This document shows, piece after piece, positions 31,938-39,123 of a DNA stretch of 39,123 bases. Below the pieces are notes generated by a model. It saw only the letters and a program-made list of their open reading frames with translations, ran no database searches and was not told the DNA's origin. Source of the stretch: CAYRXM01 sp964428175 (GTDB taxonomy: Bacteria; Chloroflexota; Anaerolineae; JAFGEY01); NCBI GenBank assembly GCA_964428175.1, contig CAYRXM010000029.1:1-39123 (forward strand), written 5' to 3'. Position numbers and translations under genes: made by a program. The stretch's first letter is position 1. Each line of letters opens with the position of its first letter.

Positions 31938-33833
31938 TTAGACGGTCGTCGACTGGCGTTCCATGTTTTCCAGCATCCGTGAAACCTGGTCGATGGCTGT
32001 CCTCTGCTTGCGGTAAAGGTCCGATTCGCTGACCGCCATCCGGTTGGCAATATCGACCATCCGGTATCCCTGGCGGAATTTGAGGTCGAGGATGTTGTAC
32101 AACGTCCATTCGGCGGCGGTCATGTTGCGCTCACCGGCCGGGCGCAGCGCTTCGATGGCCTGTTCGAGCACCTGGCGCAAGGCCTGCACGTCGTCGCCGT
32201 TGTACAACTCGCGGGCCGCCTCGACCACGTTGAGCTTGAGCAGCGGGCTGCCGGTCAGTTTGGGGCCGCCCCAAAAATGTGTCAGCGCGTCTTTGACCCA
32301 GCGCGTGAATGACGGGTTGTTGATTGGGCTTTCCTCGAGCGGATGCGGCAGTGAGGTGACATAGCGCATCAGGCGCTGTCGCTTTTGGATGCGTTCAATG
32401 TCGGGCATGATCTGCTGCAAAGCATCAAAAATCCCCTGCTGCAAATGTCGATCCTCCAACGCCGTTTCGGCCTGTTCGATCAGGTCGGCAATTTCGTCAT
32501 TTTCCAGGGACTGGTGGATATCAATGCCGGCCGGGCGTTCGACGATCAGCACGCCGAGCGCGGTATCGCCGCTCCGCGTACACAGCGGGCGCAGCACATA
32601 GCCATTGATCTCGGTCAGCGCGGGGTAGCTTTCGGCGGTATCGGGCGAAATCTGCAAGACCGGCTCCAGGTCGAGCCGCGCCAGCAGATTGAGCGCCTGC
32701 TGCTCGCTGCCGCAAGCCGCTTCGAGTTCAAACTGATCGCCGACGACGGTGAGCACGTAGGCATGCTGCACGCGCAGCAGTTCGGCGAGGGCCGAGAGCA
32801 CGTTTTCGAGAAACTGCTCCAGGTCGCTGGGGGTCAGCAGCCGCGTATCGAGTTCTTGCAGCCAGGAAACTTCTTCCAGGTCTTGGCGATAGATGATCCG
32901 GTTGAGCAAGGGCCGCAGCAGGTTGATCCCTTTTTGGGCCAGGATGATCGTCAGCACGGTGGCGAACAGCGTGACCAGGTCGCCGGGCAGGCCGAGGATA
33001 ATTTCGATCTTGGGCATGGTCACAAAGATGACCACGATGATCGAGGCGAGCAGCGGCCCGCGCAGCAGGTAATCGATCAGGTCATACTTGATCACCCGGT
33101 CAGGGGTAAACGCGCCAAAGTAGGCCACCGTATAGGCCATGACCACGATCATGATCGCCACGGCGACGTTGCCGGCGAGCAGAACCGTCATCAGCAATGG
33201 TTCGGGCAGCCGCGCGGGCAGCGTGGTCAGCAGCATGTAGGGAAAGACACCCAACGCCGGCGCGACAAAGGCGATGGTCAGGTAGCCCATGCGCCGCCTC
33301 GACGTGGTGGTGAGGCAGCGCCGCCGCGCATAGTTGATATTGATCGCGCCATTGGCTACGGCGGCGAAAAAATAGATCGCAAAAATCCAGAACAATGGGC
33401 CGGGTTGCAGGCGCGGCTTGATCACCATATAGATGCCGTTGCGCACGATCCAGGGGGTGAGGACAACCATCAGCAGGGTGACCCCGCCGGCGAGGTAGCT
33501 CAACCCGACCCCCAGATGCCGCCATTTTGAATGGCTGCTGGTGGTGTTGAGCAAAGCGTCGGAAAAGTGCAGGTAAGCGGCAGGCACAAAGGCGATGCCC
33601 AGCCATTGAAATTTGAGCCAGACGATGGCCGAGTCGTGCGATACCACTTGCTGGATCACCACGTCGCCCATATAAACAATCATGACAAAGATCAGCATCA
33701 CACAGAACGCGCGCCCGACGGCGCTGCGCCAGTTGTGTCTGAAAATATAGATCACCAGCGAAAAGGCGATCAGCAAAATCGCCGAAGATAAAATCCGGTT
33801 AGATAGGGTCAAGATCGAGAGTAGAATAGCCAC
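31938..33833 (-). CDS. Polytopic membrane GAF-HTH regulator
   Basis: About 631 residues. The N-terminal 300 residues hold about nine predicted membrane helices, resembling the 7TM sensor region found on some histidine kinases. A coiled-coil (about 305-330, IIYRQDLEEVSWLQELDTRLL) leads to a GAF-like domain (about 335-460). A helical region with THFWGGPKLTGSPLLKLNVV follows, then a C-terminal helix-turn-helix (about 575-625; MVDIANRMAVSESDLYRKQRTAI), similar to sigma-70 region 4. There is no histidine-kinase or GGDEF domain. The GTG at 33833 is overlapped by its own GGGAGG; an ATT at 33827 has better spacing. It follows a GNAT gene. Confidence 0.75.
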   Translation of the reverse strand: MAILLSILTLSNRILSSAILLIAFSLVIYIFRHNWRSAVGRAFCVMLIFVMIVYMGDVVIQQVVSHDSAIVWLKFQWLGIAFVPAAYLHFSDALLNTTSSHSKWRHLGVGLSYLAGGVTLLMVVLTPWIVRNGIYMVIKPRLQPGPLFWIFAIYFFAAVANGAININYARRRCLTTTSRRRMGYLTIAFVAPALGVFPYMLLTTLPARLPEPLLMTVLLAGNVAVAIMIVVMAYTVAYFGAFTPDRVIKYDLIDYLLRGPLLASIIVVIFVTMPKIEIILGLPGDLVTLFATVLTIILAQKGINLLRPLLNRIIYRQDLEEVSWLQELDTRLLTPSDLEQFLENVLSALAELLRVQHAYVLTVVGDQFELEAACGSEQQALNLLARLDLEPVLQISPDTAESYPALTEINGYVLRPLCTRSGDTALGVLIVERPAGIDIHQSLENDEIADLIEQAETALEDRHLQQGIFDALQQIMPDIERIQKRQRLMRYVTSLPHPLEESPINNPSFTRWVKDALTHFWGGPKLTGSPLLKLNVVEAARELYNGDDVQALRQVLEQAIEALRPAGERNMTAAEWTLYNILDLKFRQGYRMVDIANRMAVSESDLYRKQRTAIDQVSRMLENMERQSTTV

Positions 33834-33841
33834 CTCCCGGC

Positions 33842-33857
33842 AGCGATTTCAATCGCT
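33842..33857. promoter_or_regulatory. Short inverted repeat before the membrane regulator
   Basis: AGCGATT (33842-33848), TC, AATCGCT (33851-33857). It lies just upstream of the ribosome site of the HTH protein gene and could be an operator or an mRNA hairpin. Confidence 0.35.
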
Positions 33858-33871
33858 CTTAGCCGAAACGA

Positions 33872-34477
33872 TCACTCGTCCGGACTTGGTGTGCTGCCGA
33901 TGCGCAGGGTGAAAAAGAGCGCGATGTCGCGGTTTGTATAATAGTGATCGTTGAACCCGCAAAAGAGCAGGTTGTGCTTGTCGCAGAACGAGATCGCCGG
34001 ATAGTTCTTGGTTTGCACGGCGACCATCAGCCGCTCCAGCTTTTGGCTTTTTCCCCAGGCGATACTTGCCTTGAGCAGCGCCGTCCCGATGCCGCGCTTG
34101 CGGTAGGGGCGGTCGACGATCAGGTGGGTGATCCAGCCCGTTTTGTGCCACGGTTCCACGTCGAGCTGGCAGTAACCAAAGATCGGGTTGCCCAGAAGAT
34201 CGGATGGCGGTTCTTGATCGGCTGCCAGGACTGCTGATTTGGGTTTGTTGGTCACAACCAGCACCATCGATCCCTGCTCCCAGCAAGCCGTCAGATCGTC
34301 GCGCGGCCGGGGATAGCGCACATACATCACCCGGGGCAGTCGCACCGTTTGAAAGCGGATCGCGATGCTTTGATTTTCATGGCGGTGCTCCATCTGCCAG
34401 ACGTAATCGGTCTGCGAATCGGCACTCAGTTCCAGGCAGGCATTCAGGTCGGCCAGTGTTGCGGAACGGATCAGCAT
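33872..34477 (-). CDS. GNAT family acetyltransferase
   Basis: A 201-residue single-domain GNAT protein. The acetyl-CoA pyrophosphate loop is VDRPYRKRGIGTALLKAS with RKRGIG at 126-131; the strand ITHLIV before it and the YPAISFCDKHNLLFCGFND segment after it complete the fold. The substrate is unknown; GNATs acetylate amines on proteins, antibiotics or small molecules. AAAGGAAA lies before ATG 34477. It is followed 38 bases later by the membrane regulator and may be its cotranscribed partner. Confidence 0.85.
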   Translation of the reverse strand: MLIRSATLADLNACLELSADSQTDYVWQMEHRHENQSIAIRFQTVRLPRVMYVRYPRPRDDLTACWEQGSMVLVVTNKPKSAVLAADQEPPSDLLGNPIFGYCQLDVEPWHKTGWITHLIVDRPYRKRGIGTALLKASIAWGKSQKLERLMVAVQTKNYPAISFCDKHNLLFCGFNDHYYTNRDIALFFTLRIGSTPSPDE

Positions 34478-34525
34478 TGGGTTTCCTTTGACGTATGGAA
34501 TGGCTCAATTGAGCGGCTGGCAGAA

Positions 34526-34555
34526 ATTATAGCACATTTTGGCGTGCAGGTACAA
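34526..34555 (-). promoter_or_regulatory. Promoter for the GNAT-regulator pair
   Basis: On the minus strand TTGTAC (34555-34550), an 18-base spacer and TATAAT (34531-34526). The -10 is perfect, the -35 weak. Confidence 0.5.
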
Positions 34556-34584
34556 CTCGATCTTTGATATTTTGGAGTAGAGAT

Positions 34585-35076
34585 ATGATCACATCGAATC
34601 CCGTATCGCGCGTACAGGCCGCGCTGGATGCCCTGTGCCCGGGCGCCGAAATCCAGACTTTTGACGTGTCTACCGGGACGGCACAGCAAGCCGCCGAGGC
34701 GATTGGCTGCGAGCTGGGGGCCATTGTGAAATCGCTGTGCTTTGTCGTCAACGGCGATCTCGTGCTGGTGCTGGCCGCAGGCGACAGGCAGGTGGATGCC
34801 AAGGCGCTGCGCCGGATTTTCAACGTTTCCAAGCGCCAGGTCAAAATCGCCGACGCCCAGACGGTCAGGCAAGCGACCGGCTTTGAGGTTGGCGGCGTGG
34901 CCCCGCTGGGCCACCTGACCCCGCCGCTCACCCTGATCGACCGTTCGCTGGCGCGCTTTGAAACGGTGTACGCGGCCGCCGGCAGCGCCAACACCATTTT
35001 TCCCATTCGATACCAGACCCTGGTCGAGGCCACCCATGGCCGGGTCGATGACCTGACCAGGGGGGAAGCGCCATGA
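34585..35076 (+). CDS. YbaK/ProX-type aminoacyl-tRNA deacylase
   Basis: The 163-residue product belongs to the YbaK/ProX family of free-standing editing domains, which hydrolyse misacylated tRNAs in trans. The conserved catalytic lysine is Lys49 in LGAIVKSLCFVV, followed by LVLAAGDRQVDAKALRRI, the VRQATGFEVGGVAPLGH motif and VYAAAGSANTIFPI. Which aminoacyl-tRNA it edits (Cys-tRNA-Pro, Ala-tRNA-Pro or another) cannot be read. GGAG lies upstream of ATG 34585; an in-frame ATG at 34564 has no ribosome site. Its stop overlaps the start of the threonine dehydratase-like gene by four bases. Confidence 0.9.
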   Translation: MITSNPVSRVQAALDALCPGAEIQTFDVSTGTAQQAAEAIGCELGAIVKSLCFVVNGDLVLVLAAGDRQVDAKALRRIFNVSKRQVKIADAQTVRQATGFEVGGVAPLGHLTPPLTLIDRSLARFETVYAAAGSANTIFPIRYQTLVEATHGRVDDLTRGEAP

Positions 35077-36047
35077 TCGATCTGCAATCTGTTCTCGATG
35101 CGCACGCGCGCATCCGCCCGTTCATCCGCCACACGCCGCTGGTATACAGCGCCCGGCTCAGCCGCACTGCCGGGGCCGAGGTGTGGCTCAAGCTGGAGAA
35201 CTGGCAGCCAACCGGTTCGTTCAAGGTGCGCGGCGCGCTCGCCAAGATCGCGCTGCTCGGCCAGGAGGAAAAAGCGCGGGGCGTGGTCACCGGGTCGGCG
35301 GGCAACCACGGGCTGGGCGTGGCCTATGCCGCGCGGTCGATGGGGGTGGCGCAGGCGGCGATTTTCGTGCCGGGCAGCGCGCCGCGCGCCAAGGTGGACA
35401 AGATGGCTCAGTTTGGCGTCGCCGTGTACTGCGCCGGCGAAACCTATGAGGACGCGCACCGGGCGGCCGAGCAGCACGCGCGCGAAACCGGGGCGATCTA
35501 TATTTCGGCCTACGACGATCCGCTCGTCGTCGCCGGGCAGGGGACGATGGCGCTGGAAATTCTGGCCGACCTGCCGGCAACAGACGCCGTGCTCGTTCCG
35601 GTCGGCGGCGGGGGGATGATTGCCGGGGTGGCCCTGGTGGTCAAGACATTGCTGCCGTCTTGCCGGGTGATCGGGGTGCAGCCAGAAGCCAGCCCGTCGG
35701 CGCTGCTCAGCCTGCGCGATGGGCGGGCCTATGACCCTTACGCGCACGCGCCGACTATCGCCAATGGTTTGGCCGGGGGTTTTGGCCGCGTGCCTTTCGA
35801 GATCGCGCGCGGGCTGATCGACGAGATCGTGCTTGTCGGTGAGGCCGATATGCGCCGGGCCATCTATGCTTTGCTTGATTGTCACCAACTGGTTGTCGAG
35901 GCCTCCGGCGCCATCGCCATTGCCCCGCTGTTGGCCGGCAGCAGCGATTTGCGTGGCAAAACGGTGGTTTGTGTCCTTTCCGGCGGCAATCTGGACACGT
36001 CGCTGCTGCGCGAGGTGGTGAACGAGTTTGCGCCCGAGACAAGCTAG
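35073..36047 (+). CDS. Threonine dehydratase-like PLP enzyme
   Basis: A 324-residue fold-type II pyridoxal-phosphate enzyme. The Schiff-base lysine is Lys51 in TGSFKVRGA, the phosphate loop is VPVGGGGMIAG and SAGNHGLGVAYAA is the asparagine loop. It has no C-terminal ACT domain, so it resembles the catabolic TdcB type or serine racemase rather than feedback-controlled IlvA. Such enzymes deaminate threonine or serine to 2-oxobutyrate or pyruvate plus ammonia. Coupled by ATGA to the editing deacylase. The last 67 bases, including the stop, are duplicated directly downstream; the ORF itself is intact and ends APETS. Confidence 0.88.
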   Translation: MIDLQSVLDAHARIRPFIRHTPLVYSARLSRTAGAEVWLKLENWQPTGSFKVRGALAKIALLGQEEKARGVVTGSAGNHGLGVAYAARSMGVAQAAIFVPGSAPRAKVDKMAQFGVAVYCAGETYEDAHRAAEQHARETGAIYISAYDDPLVVAGQGTMALEILADLPATDAVLVPVGGGGMIAGVALVVKTLLPSCRVIGVQPEASPSALLSLRDGRAYDPYAHAPTIANGLAGGFGRVPFEIARGLIDEIVLVGEADMRRAIYALLDCHQLVVEASGAIAIAPLLAGSSDLRGKTVVCVLSGGNLDTSLLREVVNEFAPETS

Positions 36048-36162
36048 ATAATCCGCAACTTTGCCGCCGGTCGGCGGCAATCTGGACACGTCGCTGCTGC
36101 GCGAGGTGGTGAACGAGTTTGCGCCCGAGACAGGTTAGATAATCCGCAATCCGGCCGCCGGT
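35981..36162 (+). repeat. 91-bp tandem duplication of the dehydratase 3' end
   Basis: Copy one 35981-36071 and copy two 36072-36162 match at about 85 of 91 positions; all differences lie in the last 30 bases of the unit, around and after the stop codon. Copy two repeats the last 22 codons and the stop with a single residue change (APETG) and is not attached to any gene. The join creates a perfect hairpin at 36061-36080 (TTGCCGCC-GGTC-GGCGGCAA). Confidence 0.9.
36072..36138 (+). pseudogene. Gene fragment: repeated dehydratase C-terminus
   Basis: The second copy of the 91-bp unit encodes the C-terminal 22 residues of the dehydratase (NLDTSLLREVVNEFAPETG) and a TAG at 36136-36138. It has no start codon or ribosome site and follows the intact gene's own stop, so it is a remnant of tandem duplication. 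Confidence 0.75.
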
Positions 36163-36178
36163 CGGGTGAGCCGGGTAG

Positions 36179-36994
36179 TCACCGACCGGGTGGGGCATCC
36201 GCCCGGCGATAAAAAGATACATCGGCGATTGCCAGGCCCATTTCTGCCGCTCTCGAGATGACTTCGGTGCCCCCCACGAACAAAATCCCCCCCGGACGCA
36301 GGGCCTGGTAAAATCGGCGGTACAAATCGGTTTTGACCGGGGCCGTAAAGTAAATAACCACGTTGCGGCACACCAGCAAGTCCAGGTCGTTTTCAAAATC
36401 GTCGGTGAGCAGGTTGTGATGGCTGAACGAGATGCGCCGTCTCAGGGACTCGATGATCCAGTACATATCGACGCCGTTTTCGTCCGGCTGCCGGGTAAAG
36501 TAACGGTCGCGCCAGGCCGGCGAAACGTGTTCCATCTCGAAAACGGCATAGGGGCCGCCGGCCTGGGCGCGGGCCAGCGCCGCATGGTCAATGTCGGTGG
36601 CCAGGATGGTGTGCCGGCTGTAGAGGCCGGTCAATTCGGCCAGCAAGATTGCCAGCGAGTAGGGTTCGTGGCCGTGCGAGCAGCCGGCGCTCCACACGCG
36701 CAGCCGGGGACGCTCGCGCAACAGCGCGGGCAAGATGGCGGTTTTCAGGCGTTCAAATTTGTCGGGATCGCGGAAAAATGAAGAGACGTTGATGGTCAGG
36801 TAATTGCCAAGCTCGCCCAGGGCCGCCGGGTCATCCTGGATGGCCCGGAAAAAACTGGGCCAGGTGGTATGCCCGGAGCGTTGCAAATACGTATTGAGCC
36901 GTCGCTGCATCTGGCTGCTTTTGTATTGGCTCAAATCGATGCCGATGAGCTTGCGAATTTTGTACTGGACAAAGCGATAGTCGTGTTCTTGCAT
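36179..36994 (-). CDS. cheR: Chemotaxis protein methyltransferase CheR
   Basis: The 271-residue enzyme methylates glutamates on chemoreceptors using SAM, opposing CheB. The N-terminal helical domain (KIRKLIGIDLSQYKSSQMQRRLNTYLQ), the YLTINVSSFFRDP motif, LRVWSAGCSHGHEPYSLAI, ILATDIDHAALARAQ and LDLLVCRNVVIYF mark CheR. The SAM motif normally reads CSTGEEPYS; here Thr and the first Glu are both His. The start at ATG 36994 overlaps the cheB TGA by one base. A longer open frame continues upstream through cheB in another frame and is not coding. Confidence 0.95.
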   Translation of the reverse strand: MQEHDYRFVQYKIRKLIGIDLSQYKSSQMQRRLNTYLQRSGHTTWPSFFRAIQDDPAALGELGNYLTINVSSFFRDPDKFERLKTAILPALLRERPRLRVWSAGCSHGHEPYSLAILLAELTGLYSRHTILATDIDHAALARAQAGGPYAVFEMEHVSPAWRDRYFTRQPDENGVDMYWIIESLRRRISFSHHNLLTDDFENDLDLLVCRNVVIYFTAPVKTDLYRRFYQALRPGGILFVGGTEVISRAAEMGLAIADVSFYRRADAPPGR

Positions 36995-38052
36995 CAGCAA
37001 ACCAGCTTGATCAGCGTCGCGGCGACCTCGTGGATGGGAACTGTGTAATCGGCTGCACCGGCTTCGATCACGCTGCGCGGCATCCCATAGACCACGCTCG
37101 TCGATTCGTCTTCGGCAATGACTGTGCCGCCGGCGGCCTTGATCTGCCTGGCGCCGGCAGTGCCGTCGGCGCCCATGCCGGTCAGGATCACGCCGATGAC
37201 CGCCGAATGGTGCAGGGCTGCTGCCGATTCGAAACTGACATCGATCGATGGGCGGGTGTAATTGCGGCGCGGCCCCTGGTCGAGTACAACCTGGCTGCGG
37301 CCCGCAAAGCACAGGTGATAGTCGCCCGGCGCAACCAGAACCAGCCCTTGCGCCAACCGATCGTGCGGCTCGGCTTCGCGCACGGCCAGCGGCGAGTTGT
37401 CGTTCAGCCTTTGGGCCAGCGACGTGGTAAATTTGGGAGGCATGTGCTGGACGACGACCGCCGCGGCGGGCAGGTCGGCGGGGAGTCCGGACAAAACCTG
37501 CTGCAAGGCGCGCGGCCCGCCCGTCGACGCGCCGATGATGATCAGCGGGTCGCCGCTGAGAAACGGGCGCGGCGCTGCCGGGAGTGCATACGTTTGGGTT
37601 TGCGGCGGGGCAACCAGCAAGGCCGGTGAGACGGTGGGCGATCTGGCGGCGGCCCTGATCTTGGGGATGAGTTCGTCCAGCACATGTTGAATGTCTACCG
37701 TAGCCGACGGTTTGGGCACAAAATCCACAGCGCCCAGCATCAAGGCCTGGATGGTGACTTGCGCGCCGTGTTGGGTCAGCGCGCTCAACATCACGACCGG
37801 CGTCGGACATTCGGCCATGATTCGCCGCAGCGTCTCCAGGCCGTCCATGCGGGGCATTTCAATGTCGAGCGTGACCACGTCGGGCTTGAGCGCGGCGATT
37901 TTTTCCAGCGCGTCCAGGCCGTCGCGTGCTTCGCCGACCACGGTGATCCCTCGCGCGGCGTCCAGGTTTTTGATCAGGATGTGGCGCACAAATGCTGAAT
38001 CGTCGACGACCAGTACGCGAATGGGCAGAGGAGACAAGGGATGCGTGCTCAC
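36994..38052 (-). CDS. cheB: Chemotaxis methylesterase/deamidase CheB
   Basis: A 352-residue response regulator that removes methyl groups from receptors. The receiver domain has VVDDS, phospho-acceptor Asp63 (LDIEMPRMDG) and the FVPKP lysine; the esterase domain has the catalytic triad Ser176 (GASTGGP), His203 (VVQHMPP) and Asp296 (GMGADG). The linker is about 40 residues and Pro/Ala/Gln-rich. The start is GTG at 38052 with GAGG upstream; it lies four bases after the cheY stop. Confidence 0.97.
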   Translation of the reverse strand: MSTHPLSPLPIRVLVVDDSAFVRHILIKNLDAARGITVVGEARDGLDALEKIAALKPDVVTLDIEMPRMDGLETLRRIMAECPTPVVMLSALTQHGAQVTIQALMLGAVDFVPKPSATVDIQHVLDELIPKIRAAARSPTVSPALLVAPPQTQTYALPAAPRPFLSGDPLIIIGASTGGPRALQQVLSGLPADLPAAAVVVQHMPPKFTTSLAQRLNDNSPLAVREAEPHDRLAQGLVLVAPGDYHLCFAGRSQVVLDQGPRRNYTRPSIDVSFESAAALHHSAVIGVILTGMGADGTAGARQIKAAGGTVIAEDESTSVVYGMPRSVIEAGAADYTVPIHEVAATLIKLVC

Positions 38053-38056
38053 TGCC

Positions 38057-38413
38057 TCACCTCAGCACCTTTTTCAAAGCCTTGAGCAGTTGTTCGGCAT
38101 CTACGGGTTTGGTCAGAAAGTCTTTGGCGCCATACAGGATGGCCCGGCCGGCGATGAGCGATTGGTCCAGTGCGGTGAGCATGATGACTTTGGCATGGAC
38201 ATCGTACTGGTGGATTTCGTTCAGAGCATCCAGGCCGCTTTTTCGGGGCAGGGTAATGTCCATGAGCACCGCATCGGGGTGTCTTTCTCGATAGAGCTGC
38301 ACGGCCTCAACGCCATCCCCTGCGGTCAGGGTGTCGTATCCGGCCTGGCTCAGCCACTTGAGCAAGCGGTTGCGCATAAATACGCTGTCTTCAACAATCA
38401 TCACTGTGGGCAT
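38057..38413 (-). CDS. cheY: CheY-like single-domain response regulator
   Basis: A 118-residue receiver with no output domain. VEDS carries the acidic pocket, Asp52 (VLMDITLP) is the phospho-acceptor, Thr80 and Lys102 (FLTKP) complete the site. Its position between cheD and cheB suggests a chemotaxis output or phosphate sink, or the CheY whose phosphorylated form binds CheC; the cognate CheA is not in the window. AGGAG lies before the ATG. Confidence 0.9.
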   Translation of the reverse strand: MPTVMIVEDSVFMRNRLLKWLSQAGYDTLTAGDGVEAVQLYRERHPDAVLMDITLPRKSGLDALNEIHQYDVHAKVIMLTALDQSLIAGRAILYGAKDFLTKPVDAEQLLKALKKVLR

Positions 38414-38447
38414 AACCTACTCCTGACTTGCTAAAAAGCTTGCGCCC

Positions 38448-38969
38448 TCAACGTTCGGCAAGTGCATCAATTGCGTGCTCGGCGCGTTCCAGCGTCCGCA
38501 CGGTGACCTGGCCCGTTGCAATGTACAATCTGACCGTTCGTCCGAGTGCGCCGCCGGTGTCTTGGGCGTGAATGCGCAGCCCGGCCTTGAGGATGGCCTT
38601 TTGCGCGGCCTGGATGTTGCGCTCGCCGATGTTGCGCAGGCCGTCAAATTCGGGCCAGGGCAGCAGGCTTGCACCGCCGCACAATTGCACCGTCAACCGG
38701 GTGTGTTTGGCCCCTTTGGCTTTGAGCGCTGCCAACAGCGCGTCCATTCCGCGATCGACAAACCGGGCCGGGTGGCTGATTCGCTTGCTGTTGGCGGCTT
38801 CGGGCAGCAGCGCGTGCAGCATGCCGCCTATCCGGGCGACGCGGTCATAGAGGCAGACGGTCACGCACGACCCCAGCCCATAGGCCACCAGCACATCGTC
38901 GGGGTCAGCACTGACCTCCAGACTGCCGATGTGCACGGGGCGGGCTTGGACGTTCGTGCGTTGGGTCAT
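38448..38969 (-). CDS. cheD: Chemoreceptor glutamine deamidase CheD
   Basis: The 173-residue protein deamidates receptor glutamines and, in Bacillus and Thermotoga, is bound by CheC. Catalytic Cys35 in AYGLGSCVTVCLYD and His52 in IGGMLHALLPEA are present, as are RFVDRGMDALL, VQLCGGASLL and the late DTGGALGRTVRLYIATGQV motif. It lies seven bases after the cheC stop on the same strand, consistent with a CheC-CheD pair. Confidence 0.95.
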   Translation of the reverse strand: MTQRTNVQARPVHIGSLEVSADPDDVLVAYGLGSCVTVCLYDRVARIGGMLHALLPEAANSKRISHPARFVDRGMDALLAALKAKGAKHTRLTVQLCGGASLLPWPEFDGLRNIGERNIQAAQKAILKAGLRIHAQDTGGALGRTVRLYIATGQVTVRTLERAEHAIDALAER

Positions 38970-38976
38970 TGCAAAC

Positions 38977-39123
38977 CTAGCCGGCCAGCAAATCGGGCAG
39001 GACCCAGAAGCGAATTTGCACTGCGCGATCGACGGTGCTGAATATCGTCTCGATGATCATCAGTTCATCGTTTTTGGTCGACACGGGCACCACAAGCAGG
39101 CTCAGGATGGCCCCCAGCATGTC
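38977..39123 (-). CDS. cheC: CheC-like phosphatase, C-terminal fragment
   Basis: The frame running in from the right edge of the window encodes 48 residues and a TAG at 38979-38977. The sequence DMLGAILSLLVVPVSTKNDE followed by an IETIF strand and a final FWVLPDLLAG resembles the second half of CheC (dephosphorylates CheY-P). The upstream part, including the first active-site helix, lies outside the window. Assignment rests on this similarity and on the neighbouring cheD. Confidence 0.75.
   Translation of the reverse strand, partial: DMLGAILSLLVVPVSTKNDELMIIETIFSTVDRAVQIRFWVLPDLLAG

Noticed and set aside
36048..36178. An extra gene between the dehydratase and cheR
   Set aside because: The only open stretch is the duplicated C-terminus of the dehydratase, without a start codon.
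36995..37810. Upstream extension of the cheR frame through cheB
   Set aside because: CheB is unmistakable in the other frame, and CheR similarity begins only at the ATG at 36994.

Overview
The window reads as a piece of a high-GC chromosome from the phylum Chloroflexota, most likely class Anaerolineae or a close relative. This is an inference from gene content, with no marker-gene tree: a DUF2079 membrane protein, a zinc-ribbon Ser/Thr kinase with BACON-like sandwiches, a polytopic-membrane/GAF/HTH regulator, lipoproteins with Thr-Pro linkers, and an hrcA-grpE-dnaK-dnaJ heat-shock operon under CIRCE control. Genes are dense and often overlap by 1-4 bases. Several promoters are close to sigma-70 consensus with a 17-base spacer.

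Layout. 1-4575 (+): a small ORF and a zinc-ribbon/TPR protein closed by a large hairpin, then maf, a Tat-type lipoprotein class B PBP and a NUDIX hydrolase, overlapping one another. 4594-12338 (-): one long convergent block from a CIRCE-controlled promoter: hrcA, grpE, dnaK, dnaJ, prmA, a possible 27-codon leader ORF, rsmE and a GH18 lipoprotein. 12454-17568 (+): a small lipoprotein, a divergent uronate isomerase, an Eis-like acetyltransferase, an AT-rich membrane orphan and a MATE transporter. 17590-24383 (+): a receiver/GAF protein with a kinase-like tail but no ATPase domain, three 17-bp repeats with a terminator, gyrA, a histidine phosphatase and a tail-anchored Ser/Thr kinase. 24529-29911 (-): miaA, gltX, a small membrane protein and the DUF2079 protein. 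29936-31924 (+): a ketopantoate-reductase-like gene and proC. 31938-34555 (-): a GNAT protein followed by the membrane regulator with a C-terminal HTH. 34585-36047 (+): a YbaK-type editing deacylase fused by a 4-base overlap to a threonine dehydratase-like gene whose 3' end is tandemly duplicated. 36179-39123 (-): chemotaxis genes cheC (cut by the window edge), cheD, cheY, cheB and cheR.

How it fits together. The heat-shock block couples the chaperone machine and its repressor to two translation-modification enzymes (PrmA for ribosomal protein L11, RsmE for 16S rRNA), an arrangement known from Firmicutes. The che block holds the adaptation and signal-termination modules (CheR/CheB/CheD/CheC) with a receiver (CheY); no CheA, CheW or receptor is inside the window. 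The signalling proteins in the middle are the least conventional part: a receiver-GAF protein that lacks an ATPase, a kinase whose sandwich domains lie on the cytoplasmic side of its only membrane anchor, and a nine-helix membrane protein ending in a DNA-binding-like helix-turn-helix. I see no CRISPR array, transposase, phage gene, rRNA or tRNA gene.
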